From Aquimarina megaterium XH134 (lineage in GTDB: Bacteria > Bacteroidota > Bacteroidia > Flavobacteriales > Flavobacteriaceae): DNA of 64,000 nt. The translations under genes and the position numbers were made by a program. The stretch's first letter is position 1. The number at the start of each line of letters is the position of its first letter. The notes under the pieces are model-generated. The model worked only from the letters and a program-made list of their open reading frames with translations, was not told the DNA's origin and searched no databases. Positions 35,777-44,936 of the stretch are shown one piece after another. The stretch covers positions 1-64,000 of the forward strand of contig NZ_JACB01000040.1 of the NCBI RefSeq assembly GCF_000520975.1, given 5' to 3'.

Positions 35777-35986
35777 TTAATTGTTTTTGGGTATTGCGTT
35801 ACTAATTATTTTTAGTTTATCGATTACATAACCAATAAAATACCAGGTTGCTAAAAAAGCAATACACTCAAAAGCAAAGCTTCCCAATTTGTAAAAAGAT
35901 TCTGCTATCAATAGTGATATTCCTAGTGAAGGGATAAATTCTAGAGTAATTTCCCAAAACGTTAGTTTTTTTAAAATGCGATTCAT
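35777..35986 (-). CDS. Small two-helix membrane protein, 69 residues
   Basis: Not recognised. Two hydrophobic helices (about residues 12-32 and 38-56) are joined by a short loop, so it should sit in the inner membrane. First gene of the operon that continues to 34023, divergent from the sigma factor gene with 113 bp between the starts. A holin-like or regulatory role cannot be shown. Confidence 0.5.
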   Translation of the reverse strand: MNRILKKLTFWEITLEFIPSLGISLLIAESFYKLGSFAFECIAFLATWYFIGYVIDKLKIISNAIPKNN

Positions 35987-36018
35987 AATTCTTAACTTTT
36001 ATATGTTTTATACTCTTT

Positions 36019-36087
36019 ATGGAAGAAAAAAACCAAATCTTAACACCTATAGAAGAAAAATTGTTTTTTTATACCTTAGAGGAATAG
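36019..36087 (+). CDS. Short leader frame of 22 codons, in frame with the sigma factor
   Basis: An ATG frame (MEEKNQILTPIEEKLFFYTL, EE) ends in TAG at 36085. The same frame continues through four sense codons to the GTG start of the sigma factor at 36100. It may be a leader peptide whose translation couples with the sigma gene, or the true N-terminus interrupted by a stop. Confidence 0.35.
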   Translation: MEEKNQILTPIEEKLFFYTLEE

Positions 36088-36099
36088 AAATCATACCCA

Positions 36100-36651
36100 G
36101 TGGATCCATCCCTTATTGACATTTTAATTCATAGTAATCCTAAGGAAATAAGTAAATTATATTATTTACACAGGAGCGCTTTTTTAAATTTTGGAAAAAA
36201 ATATGGTGTAGACCAAGACACCATGGCCGATATCTATCAAGATGCATTTGTAGTACTTAGAAAGCAAGCAATACAAGGAAAATTGAAGGTTGTGAACAGC
36301 TCTTTAAAAACCTATTTATTTGGTATCGGTAAACGAATGATTTTCAATCATTATAAACAGCATAAAAATACAGTTTCACTAGAACCAAAACTTCATATTG
36401 CCAGTGAAAACATTGAAGAAATTGCATTTGATGAATCTGGTGAACTTTCTGTAGAACAGACACTATTACGAACTTTTTTTAATAAATTAGGAAAACGATG
36501 CCAGGAGATGTTAATATTATTCTATTATCGAGGACTAACAGTAGAAGAGATTGCCGAAAAAGAAGGATATGACAATACTAATGTGGTGAGTAGCCAAAAA
36601 TCCCGATGCATTAAGCAATTAAGAGCAATGATTAATCCCCTTAAACAATGA
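36100..36651 (+). CDS. ECF-type RNA polymerase sigma factor
   Basis: The 183-residue protein has region 2 (YLHRSAFLNFGKKYGVDQDT, DIYQDAFVVLRKQ) and region 4 (EMLILFYYRGLTVEEIAEKEGYDNTNVVSSQKSRCIKQL), the layout of extracytoplasmic-function sigma factors. The start is GTG; no ATG is available without crossing a stop codon. It overlaps the next gene by 4 bp (ATGA), typical of a sigma/anti-sigma pair. Its targets are unknown. The two genes preceded by the 34-bp repeat are natural candidates by proximity only. Confidence 0.88.
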   Translation: MDPSLIDILIHSNPKEISKLYYLHRSAFLNFGKKYGVDQDTMADIYQDAFVVLRKQAIQGKLKVVNSSLKTYLFGIGKRMIFNHYKQHKNTVSLEPKLHIASENIEEIAFDESGELSVEQTLLRTFFNKLGKRCQEMLILFYYRGLTVEEIAEKEGYDNTNVVSSQKSRCIKQLRAMINPLKQ

Positions 36652-37364
36652 AACCCCAGGATCTCATATCAAAATACATTCAAGGTACCTTAACAGTTGA
36701 GGAGCAACAGGAGTTTGATACCTTATTAAATACTGACCAAAATTTCAGAGATGAAGTACTATTTCACACTAATCTTAAAAAAGTAGTGGAACATAAAGAT
36801 GATAATGATTTTAGGCATTTGCTTTCTGATCTTGAATCTAATGTTAAGAAAAAAAAGACTTTAAAATGGTGGTATGCAGCGGCGGCTATTCTTGTGCTGT
36901 TAGGAACTACTTATTTTTGGAACACTAAAAAACCTGTGTCTAATGATGAGTTATTTGCTACTTATTTTAAGCCGTATAGAAATATTCTTCAACCTGTGGT
37001 AAGAAGTGGTGAACATAAAAATATGATATCTGTTGCTTTTAATGCTTACGAAAACGGTAATTTTAAAAAGGCTCTCGACGCATTCGATATAGTATTAGAA
37101 ACTGAAGCAAATGACACCCTTCAATTTTATAAAGCAAATGCCTTGTTAAAACTCAATAAAGCTAAAAAAGCAATTATAATTTTAGAGAACCGAAATGAAA
37201 TTAAAAACTCGTTTAGTGAAAAAAATCATTGGTATTTGGCCATGGCATATCTAAAAGTTGGCCAGCTTGACAAAGCTAAAGAACAATTAGAATTATTAAT
37301 AAAGATTCCTGACAGCGAATATAAAAGGACAGAAGCTAAAGAATTACTTAAAAAACTTAATTAG
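36648..37364 (+). CDS. Membrane anti-sigma-like protein with periplasmic TPR
   Basis: The 238-residue protein has a cytoplasmic anti-sigma-like N-terminus (SKYIQGTLTVEEQQEFDTLL), a membrane helix at about residues 75-92 and a periplasmic TPR region (MISVAFNAYENGNFKKALDAF; YLAMAYLKVGQLDKAKEQL). Position 4 bp inside the sigma gene supports a regulator that holds the sigma factor until a periplasmic signal acts on the TPR part. The last 21 bp overlap the 3' end of the CHAT gene on the other strand. Confidence 0.8.
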   Translation: MKPQDLISKYIQGTLTVEEQQEFDTLLNTDQNFRDEVLFHTNLKKVVEHKDDNDFRHLLSDLESNVKKKKTLKWWYAAAAILVLLGTTYFWNTKKPVSNDELFATYFKPYRNILQPVVRSGEHKNMISVAFNAYENGNFKKALDAFDIVLETEANDTLQFYKANALLKLNKAKKAIIILENRNEIKNSFSEKNHWYLAMAYLKVGQLDKAKEQLELLIKIPDSEYKRTEAKELLKKLN

Positions 37365-40300
37365 TTTTTTTCTAAAAATCAAAACCAGAATCAAAACCAA
37401 TATCATTATCCACCAGTGCACAAAATTTTGTGCTAAAGATTCGGTATTACCCGAGACTACAAATCCAGCCCAATAAAAAGGGTGTTTTAAAGCATTATCT
37501 TTTACACTACCAAGATACTGAAGCTTTGCTTGTTGCAATGCTCTATCTTTAGCATATCCTTTTTTCAAACTTTTATAAAAATAGTTCATTATCACTGAGG
37601 TTTCTTTATCTGGTACTTTCCATAAACTCATTACTGTACTTTTTGCTCCCGCATAATGAAAAGCTCTAGACATACTCATTACGCCTTCGCCTTTTTCTAA
37701 TTTTCCGAACCCCGTATTACAAGCGCTAAGCACAATCATTTCTGAAGGAATTGATAATCCATAAATATCAGATGCCATTAAAATATTCTTATTACCATTT
37801 TCAGAAAATATAAGCTTATTCATCATTGCATTTTTTTTATCAATCTCTGCATGAGTAGCCAAATGTAGTATTGAAGAATTAGCAGTTTCAGCAATAAAAT
37901 TTTTAACAGAAGCCTCTTCATCCAAATATGCTTTACCTTTCATCATTTTTGAAACACTCTTAATTTCAGCATAGCTTGAAGCAAAAGAATTATCATTTTC
38001 ATATTTTGGTGCAAAACCACTCCATTTCATTCCTTTTGCAGTTTTTAATGATCTCTCTGTTAATGCTTTCAATACTGTTGCAGAACCTACATAACTTATA
38101 GCATATTCTTTAAGCATATATCCTTTTCCAGTATGCAAAACCTCAAAAGGAACATAATTAAGTACATTATCTGTTACCAGTATTAGATTTTCTTTGAGGT
38201 CTAAATTTTTCAGCAAAGCTGTAAATATTCGTTTAGAATTTTCTTTAAGATCTTGTTGGTTAAGTATTTGTTTTCTCAATTCCTTGATTGATTTAGTCAA
38301 CTCATTTATTATTGGTAACCTTTTAAAATCAATAGTGTCATTATTTATGACGAAAACGTATAGGTCTTTCTCTCCCACAAAATATTCAACCAAAGTAGTA
38401 TTTGTATTCAAATATTCCTTTTGTAATTGTGAAACTTTGATTGTGTGATCAGCATATTTTAGCCGATAATATTCAGGATAATCTCTTTCAATTTTATGTA
38501 ATAAATCCTCGAGTTTCATACTATAATCTAATCGTAAACTCATGGTAGAATCTACCTTGAATGAATCTGTTTGAGTATGTAGTGATGTTCTAATAGAGGA
38601 TAATTTTCTTTTCAGCATATTCTCCTGTTGTAATAGAGAATCAGGGACTCCGGCAATTTTTTTAAACTGTTTATCTTTTATCCCTGTTACCAATGCACTA
38701 TTTCTATTAATTTCTGAAAACTGAAATGCTTTTTCCAAATATTTCTTTTGTTGAGTACTTTGAAATAAAACATAGCAAAGCTCGATTGCTTTATCAAAAT
38801 AATCTGGATTTTTATGCCCTACATTTATCAAAGATCTATCAGTAGTATATTCCTTTTTGATTTCGCGAATATTTTGGATCATCAAATCCATGTTTTCATA
38901 CGATTCCTCAATTGATCTTATTGTATTTGAATTTGTATATTCGGTTAATGCGATACAATTATTAAGATGAATAGCTTCGACCATCAATAAAGGAAAATCA
39001 TGTTCTCCTTTGGCATACAAGGCAAAATGTTTTTGGATTATCCCTAAGGCATTTTTATGATTTCCTTGTTTAAACAAAGCCTCTGCTAATAATAGCTCAC
39101 TTTTTAAGACATACCTATGATTTTCATAAAAGTGATCCGAAAAATTAACGAATGCTTTAGTGTAGAAATCTGTTGCTTTTTTATACTTCTTTTGTTTCAT
39201 ATACATATCACCTATACCTTGGTAACACTCTGCTTCCTGAAACTTAGAATCCATTTTTTTACTTCTTCGTAATGCTTCTTTATAATATTTTTCGGCTTCT
39301 ACATACTCGGCAAGCTTCACATAAGTATCAGCAATTGATGTTAGATTCTGTATCGGAAACCAATTATATACTCCATAAGACTTTTCTCTAACCCTCAAGG
39401 CTTTCTTATCAAAATCCAAGGATATCGCATATTCCTCTTTTAATTTTAGATATCTCACATACCAAGCTTGTATATTTGCAGTATTAAGATGATTTTCTCC
39501 ATAGATAATCACTGCTTTTTTTAAAGCCTTATCGATATACTCTTCTGCTTTTTCTAAATCATTTTTCTTAGCATAAATACCACTAATAGCTGTATAAATA
39601 TCTGTAATAAAACCCACTTCTTCACCTTGATTTCTAAGATCATACGTAGCCGATTTCTTATAGAATTCTATAGCCATATTATAATCTCCTAAGGCTTCAT
39701 TTACAACTCCAATATTAAAAGTTGTTGTTGCAAGATCATATAAATTAGCTTTGTTTTCTAACTTAAGTTGATATGCTTTATTATAATAATTATGTGCTTC
39801 ATTAAAATCTCCTTTCAATAAATAGGCACTTCCCAAATTATTTAATAACTCTGCTCTATTTAGATGTGAAATCGAGTACTCAGAAAAATTCAATGTTTTC
39901 TTTATCAATTGTATCGCTTCATCAAATCGACCAATAGTCCACAAAATGTTACTTCGTACGGTATATGTTCTTACAAGGTTATATTTAGGTAATGCCGATT
40001 TCTTTAATTGTTCTTTTAAAATCTCATCACTTACCTGTAATGCTTTTACAGTGTAACCATCCTTTCTATGAATTACAGCTTTTGTGTTCATTAACTCACC
40101 CCATAGACTATCGTTTTTTATTGTTGAAGACGTATAGTTTTTAATAGAAACATTAATTGTTTCTAATGCAGAAGGAAAATTATTTTTATAAATTTCGATA
40201 TTAGAGATGTATAATTGTGATTTTAGATAGTTTTTAATATCATCTTTCTCTAAAAAATAATCTGAAGCAAGCTCAAAATGAAGTAATGCTTCTTTATAAT

Positions 40301-40409
40301 TATACTGAATATACGCCGCAACCCCTTTTTGATATGCTTTATTTTCTTGAAGCGAAAATACAGATGAGCTTATCAAAAAACATAAATGAAAGATTAGTAA
40401 TTTCTTCAT
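37344..40409 (-). CDS. TPR-CHAT protease with C-terminal membrane anchor
   Basis: The 1,021-residue protein has an N-terminal signal (residues 1-20), many TPR units (about 25-470; for example AELLNNLGSAYLLKGDFNEA and YQGIGDMYMKQKKYKKATD), then a CHAT domain at about 700-980. Its catalytic pair is H853 in LHLATHAEI and C897 in VLSACNTGFG, followed by GEGVMSMSRAFHYAGA. A C-terminal membrane helix (WWIMILVLILVLIF) precedes a basic tail. CHAT peptidases are caspase-like; known cases are activated by partners. It is convergent with the sigma/anti-sigma operon (21-bp overlap), so function in stress signalling or defence is an inference. Confidence 0.88.
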   Translation of the reverse strand: MKKLLIFHLCFLISSSVFSLQENKAYQKGVAAYIQYNYKEALLHFELASDYFLEKDDIKNYLKSQLYISNIEIYKNNFPSALETINVSIKNYTSSTIKNDSLWGELMNTKAVIHRKDGYTVKALQVSDEILKEQLKKSALPKYNLVRTYTVRSNILWTIGRFDEAIQLIKKTLNFSEYSISHLNRAELLNNLGSAYLLKGDFNEAHNYYNKAYQLKLENKANLYDLATTTFNIGVVNEALGDYNMAIEFYKKSATYDLRNQGEEVGFITDIYTAISGIYAKKNDLEKAEEYIDKALKKAVIIYGENHLNTANIQAWYVRYLKLKEEYAISLDFDKKALRVREKSYGVYNWFPIQNLTSIADTYVKLAEYVEAEKYYKEALRRSKKMDSKFQEAECYQGIGDMYMKQKKYKKATDFYTKAFVNFSDHFYENHRYVLKSELLLAEALFKQGNHKNALGIIQKHFALYAKGEHDFPLLMVEAIHLNNCIALTEYTNSNTIRSIEESYENMDLMIQNIREIKKEYTTDRSLINVGHKNPDYFDKAIELCYVLFQSTQQKKYLEKAFQFSEINRNSALVTGIKDKQFKKIAGVPDSLLQQENMLKRKLSSIRTSLHTQTDSFKVDSTMSLRLDYSMKLEDLLHKIERDYPEYYRLKYADHTIKVSQLQKEYLNTNTTLVEYFVGEKDLYVFVINNDTIDFKRLPIINELTKSIKELRKQILNQQDLKENSKRIFTALLKNLDLKENLILVTDNVLNYVPFEVLHTGKGYMLKEYAISYVGSATVLKALTERSLKTAKGMKWSGFAPKYENDNSFASSYAEIKSVSKMMKGKAYLDEEASVKNFIAETANSSILHLATHAEIDKKNAMMNKLIFSENGNKNILMASDIYGLSIPSEMIVLSACNTGFGKLEKGEGVMSMSRAFHYAGAKSTVMSLWKVPDKETSVIMNYFYKSLKKGYAKDRALQQAKLQYLGSVKDNALKHPFYWAGFVVSGNTESLAQNFVHWWIMILVLILVLIFRKKLIKFFK

Positions 40410-40463
40410 TTAGGGTAAAAGTTTAGTTTAAATATAAAACTAAAGATCTAAACCACAATATAT

Positions 40464-41795
40464 TTACCTCTCAACAAATGTAAGCATTGCGTTTTCGGGC
40501 TTTAAAGTGATCAATGGTTTAATATCAACTTTATGAAGATTGGTATTTATTTTATACTTTCCTACCAAAGCACTTATTGCAAGAATCATTTCATACATCG
40601 CAAAATTATTACCAATACACATTCTGGGCCCTGATCCAAAAGGGAAATACCAATCAGAATATTCTTTTTTATCAATATCAGGATGAAATCGATCAGGATC
40701 AAATGTCGAAGGGTCTTTCCAAAAACTTTTATGTCTGTGGATTTCAAAAAACGAAACCAGGATAGTTGTTCCTTTTTTTAGTTTTAAATCCTGATAATTA
40801 TCATCTTCAATAGCCACGCGATCAGAAAAATAAGCAGGTGGATATAACCGCATTGCTTCTTCAATACACTGTTTTGTATATCGAAATTTTGCTATCTGTT
40901 CTATTGGCGGTAAATCATCTGGAGTTTCAGAAACTTCTTGATATACCTGTTCCTGAATCTCAGGATGAAGCGCCAGTAATACAGCCGTAAAGGTTAATGC
41001 ATTAGACGTAGTTTCATGCCCTGCTACAAACAGAATTAGAATTTCATCTATCAACTGTTCATTACCCATCACACTACCATCATCATATTTTGATGTTAGC
41101 AGCATATCTAACAGGTCATTATACACTTTATTAGAGTTTCTTCTTTCTTCTATAATTGTATTAAGAATATCTCTTGCCTCCTGAGTTAGCTTGAGTGTAT
41201 TTTTGATTTTTCCACTAAAGTAAAACCACCATCGTTTATAAGGCTGTCTTATTTCCTGTACCAATGATTTCTGAGCAGCTTCGGTTATATGTTGCAATCG
41301 CGAAATAGTATCTCCTTGTGTATCTGTATAGCCAAATAATGACTTGGCTACTACTTTAAACGCCAAATCACTCATTACAGGAAAAATATCGATTTCTTTA
41401 TTGGAGGGTATCTTTATAAACTCTTCTTCTATTACTTCTTTAATCGTATTTATCAAGGATTCTAACTTCTTCTTATGAAAAGCAGGTTGAATTAAACGCC
41501 TTTGCTTTAACCATTTTTCTCCTGTAGAAGTTAATAATCCTTCTCCTACATACTTTGCCAGATCTTTTGTTTGTAATTCGGATTTGCTATATCGTCTATG
41601 TTGTTTTTGCAGCATATGCTTAGCAAAACCAGCATCACGAGTAAAAATAACGGTTTTACCAAATCCTAATTGGACTTTAAAAGCGTCTCCATGTTTTTCA
41701 AAATTTTCATGATGAAAAGGAAGTGGGTTTTTAAGAATACGACTTGCGTTATTAAGAACTCTAAAAAAAGAAACTATAGGGAGATTGGTATTCAT
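40464..41795 (-). CDS. Cytochrome P450
   Basis: The 443-residue protein has the I-helix motif AGHETTSNALTF, the ExxR-type EAMRLYPP, and the haem-binding FGSGPRMCIGN with axial cysteine C393. No export signal. It should be a soluble monooxygenase for a lipid- or terpenoid-type substrate, although the substrate cannot be told. It lies 40 bp downstream of ruvB in the same direction and is probably co-transcribed with it. Ferredoxin or reductase partners are not adjacent. Confidence 0.93.
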   Translation of the reverse strand: MNTNLPIVSFFRVLNNASRILKNPLPFHHENFEKHGDAFKVQLGFGKTVIFTRDAGFAKHMLQKQHRRYSKSELQTKDLAKYVGEGLLTSTGEKWLKQRRLIQPAFHKKKLESLINTIKEVIEEEFIKIPSNKEIDIFPVMSDLAFKVVAKSLFGYTDTQGDTISRLQHITEAAQKSLVQEIRQPYKRWWFYFSGKIKNTLKLTQEARDILNTIIEERRNSNKVYNDLLDMLLTSKYDDGSVMGNEQLIDEILILFVAGHETTSNALTFTAVLLALHPEIQEQVYQEVSETPDDLPPIEQIAKFRYTKQCIEEAMRLYPPAYFSDRVAIEDDNYQDLKLKKGTTILVSFFEIHRHKSFWKDPSTFDPDRFHPDIDKKEYSDWYFPFGSGPRMCIGNNFAMYEMILAISALVGKYKINTNLHKVDIKPLITLKPENAMLTFVER

Positions 41796-41834
41796 TTTAT
41801 TGTAGTCTTGTATTTAATCAGGAAATAGTAATCA

Positions 41835-42857
41835 TTAAAACAACCCTCCTTGAATTCCTCCTTTTACTCTTCCCAAGTGTTTATAGGCCGCTTCTGTTAC
41901 TTCTCTACCTCTTGGTGTACGCATAATAAAGCCTTGCTGAATCAGAAAAGGTTCATACACCTCTTCGATCGTTTCGGCACTTTCACTAACAGCTGTAGCA
42001 AGTGTAGTGATCCCAACGGGGCCGCCTTTAAATTTATCGATCAACGTAGTTAGAATTTTATTATCCATTTCATCTAAGCCATGAGCATCTACATTAAGCG
42101 CTTTTAAGGCAAATTTAGAAATTTCGATATCTATCTTACCATTTCCTTTAATTTGTGCAAAATCACGTACTCTACGCAATAAAGCATTAGCTATTCTAGG
42201 TGTTCCTCTACTCCTACCTGCTATTTCGATAGCGGCTTCCATAGAAATTGGAACATTAAGTATATGAGCGCTACGCTGTACTATGGTAGATAACAATTCT
42301 GTTGTGTAGTATTGTAATCGAGACTGAATCCCAAATCGTGCCCTCATAGGTGCTGTTAGCAACCCAGAACGAGTCGTCGCTCCTACCAATGTAAATGGAT
42401 TCAAATTAATTTGAACTGTACGTGCATTAGGACCACTCTCAATCATAATATCAATCTTATAGTCTTCCATTGCAGAATACAAATATTCTTCTACTATAGG
42501 ACTTAATCTATGAATCTCATCTATAAACAATACATCTCTATCATCCAGATTTGTTAATAGTCCCGCCAGATCTCCGGGTTTATCCAAAACTGGTCCCGAA
42601 GTAACTTTAATTCCAACTCCTAATTCGTTGGCAAGAATATGGGCTAAAGTGGTTTTCCCTAAACCGGGAGGACCATGAAAAAGAGTATGATCAAGAGCTT
42701 CATCTCTCAAATTTGCTGCCTGAACAAAAATCTCTAAATTCTCAAGAACCTGATCCTGACCAGCAAAATCATCAAAGGCAAGAGGCCGTAATGCTCTTTC
42801 GATATCCAGATCTTCGTTAGAAAAATTTTCGTTTGTTGGATCAAGGTTTTCGTTCAT
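41835..42857 (-). CDS. ruvB: Holliday junction branch migration helicase RuvB
   Basis: The 340-residue AAA+ ATPase has Walker A GPPGLGKTT, Walker B LFIDEIHRL, sensor motif GATTRSGLLTAPMRARFG and a C-terminal winged-helix (QGFIMRTPRGREVT). Together with RuvA it moves Holliday junctions for recombination repair. The gene is the upstream partner of the P450 gene. Its own promoter is in the 218-bp gap before ctaD, where a terminator for the oxidase operon is also found. Confidence 0.98.
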   Translation of the reverse strand: MNENLDPTNENFSNEDLDIERALRPLAFDDFAGQDQVLENLEIFVQAANLRDEALDHTLFHGPPGLGKTTLAHILANELGVGIKVTSGPVLDKPGDLAGLLTNLDDRDVLFIDEIHRLSPIVEEYLYSAMEDYKIDIMIESGPNARTVQINLNPFTLVGATTRSGLLTAPMRARFGIQSRLQYYTTELLSTIVQRSAHILNVPISMEAAIEIAGRSRGTPRIANALLRRVRDFAQIKGNGKIDIEISKFALKALNVDAHGLDEMDNKILTTLIDKFKGGPVGITTLATAVSESAETIEEVYEPFLIQQGFIMRTPRGREVTEAAYKHLGRVKGGIQGGLF

Positions 42858-43021
42858 TTATAAAATCTCATTATCATCGATCCGATAGCTATATATCGGT
42901 ATTAAGTTTACTACTACTATTTAAATCCGGGTTCTATTGATATAACACCAGAGCGTCATTAACAAATATAATAAAAAGAGTTCCCGATCAACTTCGAATA
43001 CTAGTTAATTAATCAGAAAAG

Positions 43022-43055
43022 AAAAAGCCTTTTCATTTTCATGAAAAGGCTTTTT
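43022..43055 (-). terminator. Terminator of the act-cta operon
   Basis: A 15-bp inverted repeat (aaaaagccttttcat and its complement) with a 4-nt loop and T-rich tail on the minus strand lies 21 bp after the ctaD stop. Confidence 0.92.
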
Positions 43056-43075
43056 TATATCTTTTAAACATCAGA

Positions 43076-44893
43076 TTAATGATGCATTTCTTCTTCTCCT
43101 TCTTGTAATGGAATAATCTGAGAGACAAAATCCTGCCCTGCAATTACATATTCTCCATTTTCATTTGTCTTACTATAGTCATAAGGCCATCTGTGTACAT
43201 GAGGAATTTCTCCTGGCCAGTTACCATGCATATGTTCTACCGGAGTAGTCCATTCTAAAGTATTAGATTTCCATGGATTCTGAACTGCCTTCTTTCCGTA
43301 GAAAATAGAACTTATAAAATTATACAAGAACACTAACTGTCCTGCAGCTGCAAAAATAGCGAAAGCTGTTATTAATACATTAGTATCTGTTAAATCATCA
43401 AAATAAGGAAAATTAGAGTTTGTATAATAACGTCTCGGTAATCCCGCCATTCCTACAAAGTGCATTGGGAAGAATACTCCATATGCTCCTATAGCGGTAA
43501 TCCAAAAATGCACATATCCTAAATTTTTATTCATCATCTTACCATACATTTTAGGGAACCAATGATATACTCCTGCAAATAATCCATATAGTGCAGAAAT
43601 ACCCATCACCAGGTGAAAGTGCGCTACTACAAAATATGTATCATGAACATTAATATCTAATGTACTATCTCCTAATATAATACCAGTAAGACCTCCTGTA
43701 ATAAATGTAGATACTAATCCTATTGAGAATAACATTGCGGGATTAAATTGCAAGTTACCTTTCCATAGAGTAGTAATATAATTAAATGCTTTTACTGCAG
43801 AAGGAATAGCAATCAATAAGGTCGTAAATGTAAATACAGAACCTAAGAAAGGATTCATACCAGATACAAACATATGATGCCCCCAAACAATTGTAGATAA
43901 GAATGCAATTGCTAATATAGAAGCAACCATCGCACGGTATCCAAATATAGGTTTACGAGCATTTGTAGCTATAATCTCTGAAGTAATACCTAAAGCCGGT
44001 AGTAATACAATATATACTTCTGGATGCCCCAAGAACCAGAATAAATGTTCAAAAAGAACTGGCGAACCACCCTGGTTATGTAGCACTTCTCCTTGTATAT
44101 AAATATCACTTAAATAGAAAGAAGTACCAAAACTTCTATCCATTATTAACAATAATGCTGCTGATAATAATACTGGAAACGAAACAATACCAATTATAGC
44201 TGTTACAAAGAATGCCCATATGGTTAAAGGTAAACGAGTCATTGACATTCCTTTGGTTCGTAAGTTGATTACAGTTACTACATAGTTCAAAGAACCAAGT
44301 AAAGAAGAGGCAATAAATATCGCCATAGAAACTAACCATAATGTCATCCCTGTTCCCGAACCTCCTATAGCTTGTGGCAATGCACTTAGCGGAGGATAAA
44401 TTGTCCATCCTGCCGATGCTGGTCCTGCTTCTGCAAATAATGACAATACCATGATAACACTACTTAAAAAGAATAACCAGTACGATATCATATTTAAGAA
44501 TCCAGAAGCCATATCACGAGCTCCAATCTGTAATGGAATAAGAAGGTTACTAAAGGTACCACTCAATCCTGCTGTCAATACAAAAAATACCATTATAGTA
44601 CCGTGTATTGTTACCAAAGCCAGGTATATTCCCGGATCCATAACTCCATCTTCACCAAATTTACCTAATAAAATTTCATAAATAGTAAACTGGTGGTCTG
44701 GCCATGCCAATTGCATTCTAAATAATAAAGACATTGCAATACCAATAATCCCCATAATCAAACCAGTAATTAAGTACTGCTTAGAGATCATCTTGTGATC
44801 CTGACTAAAAATATATTTGGTAATAAATGTTTCTTTATGATGTCCGTGATCGTCGTGATCGTGATCGTGGTTATCTCCTTGAGTTACTGACAT
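43076..44893 (-). CDS. ctaD: Cytochrome c oxidase subunit I (aa3 type)
   Basis: The 605-residue protein has the haem-copper oxidase core: HPEVYIVLLPALG (CuB ligand and cross-linked Tyr), WGHHMFVSG (CuB ligands), and DTYFVVAHFHLVMG (haem a and a3 ligands). Twelve membrane helices are expected. It reduces oxygen to water while pumping protons. The N-terminus carries a His/Asp-rich tail (residues about 7-20). It is the last gene of the actABCDEF-ctaC-ctaD row, so it is transcribed with its electron donor complex. Confidence 0.98.
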   Translation of the reverse strand: MSVTQGDNHDHDHDDHGHHKETFITKYIFSQDHKMISKQYLITGLIMGIIGIAMSLLFRMQLAWPDHQFTIYEILLGKFGEDGVMDPGIYLALVTIHGTIMVFFVLTAGLSGTFSNLLIPLQIGARDMASGFLNMISYWLFFLSSVIMVLSLFAEAGPASAGWTIYPPLSALPQAIGGSGTGMTLWLVSMAIFIASSLLGSLNYVVTVINLRTKGMSMTRLPLTIWAFFVTAIIGIVSFPVLLSAALLLIMDRSFGTSFYLSDIYIQGEVLHNQGGSPVLFEHLFWFLGHPEVYIVLLPALGITSEIIATNARKPIFGYRAMVASILAIAFLSTIVWGHHMFVSGMNPFLGSVFTFTTLLIAIPSAVKAFNYITTLWKGNLQFNPAMLFSIGLVSTFITGGLTGIILGDSTLDINVHDTYFVVAHFHLVMGISALYGLFAGVYHWFPKMYGKMMNKNLGYVHFWITAIGAYGVFFPMHFVGMAGLPRRYYTNSNFPYFDDLTDTNVLITAFAIFAAAGQLVFLYNFISSIFYGKKAVQNPWKSNTLEWTTPVEHMHGNWPGEIPHVHRWPYDYSKTNENGEYVIAGQDFVSQIIPLQEGEEEMHH

Positions 44894-44936
44894 AACGCTA
44901 TTTCTTTTTAATATAATATATTAATTTTCTTCTTTC

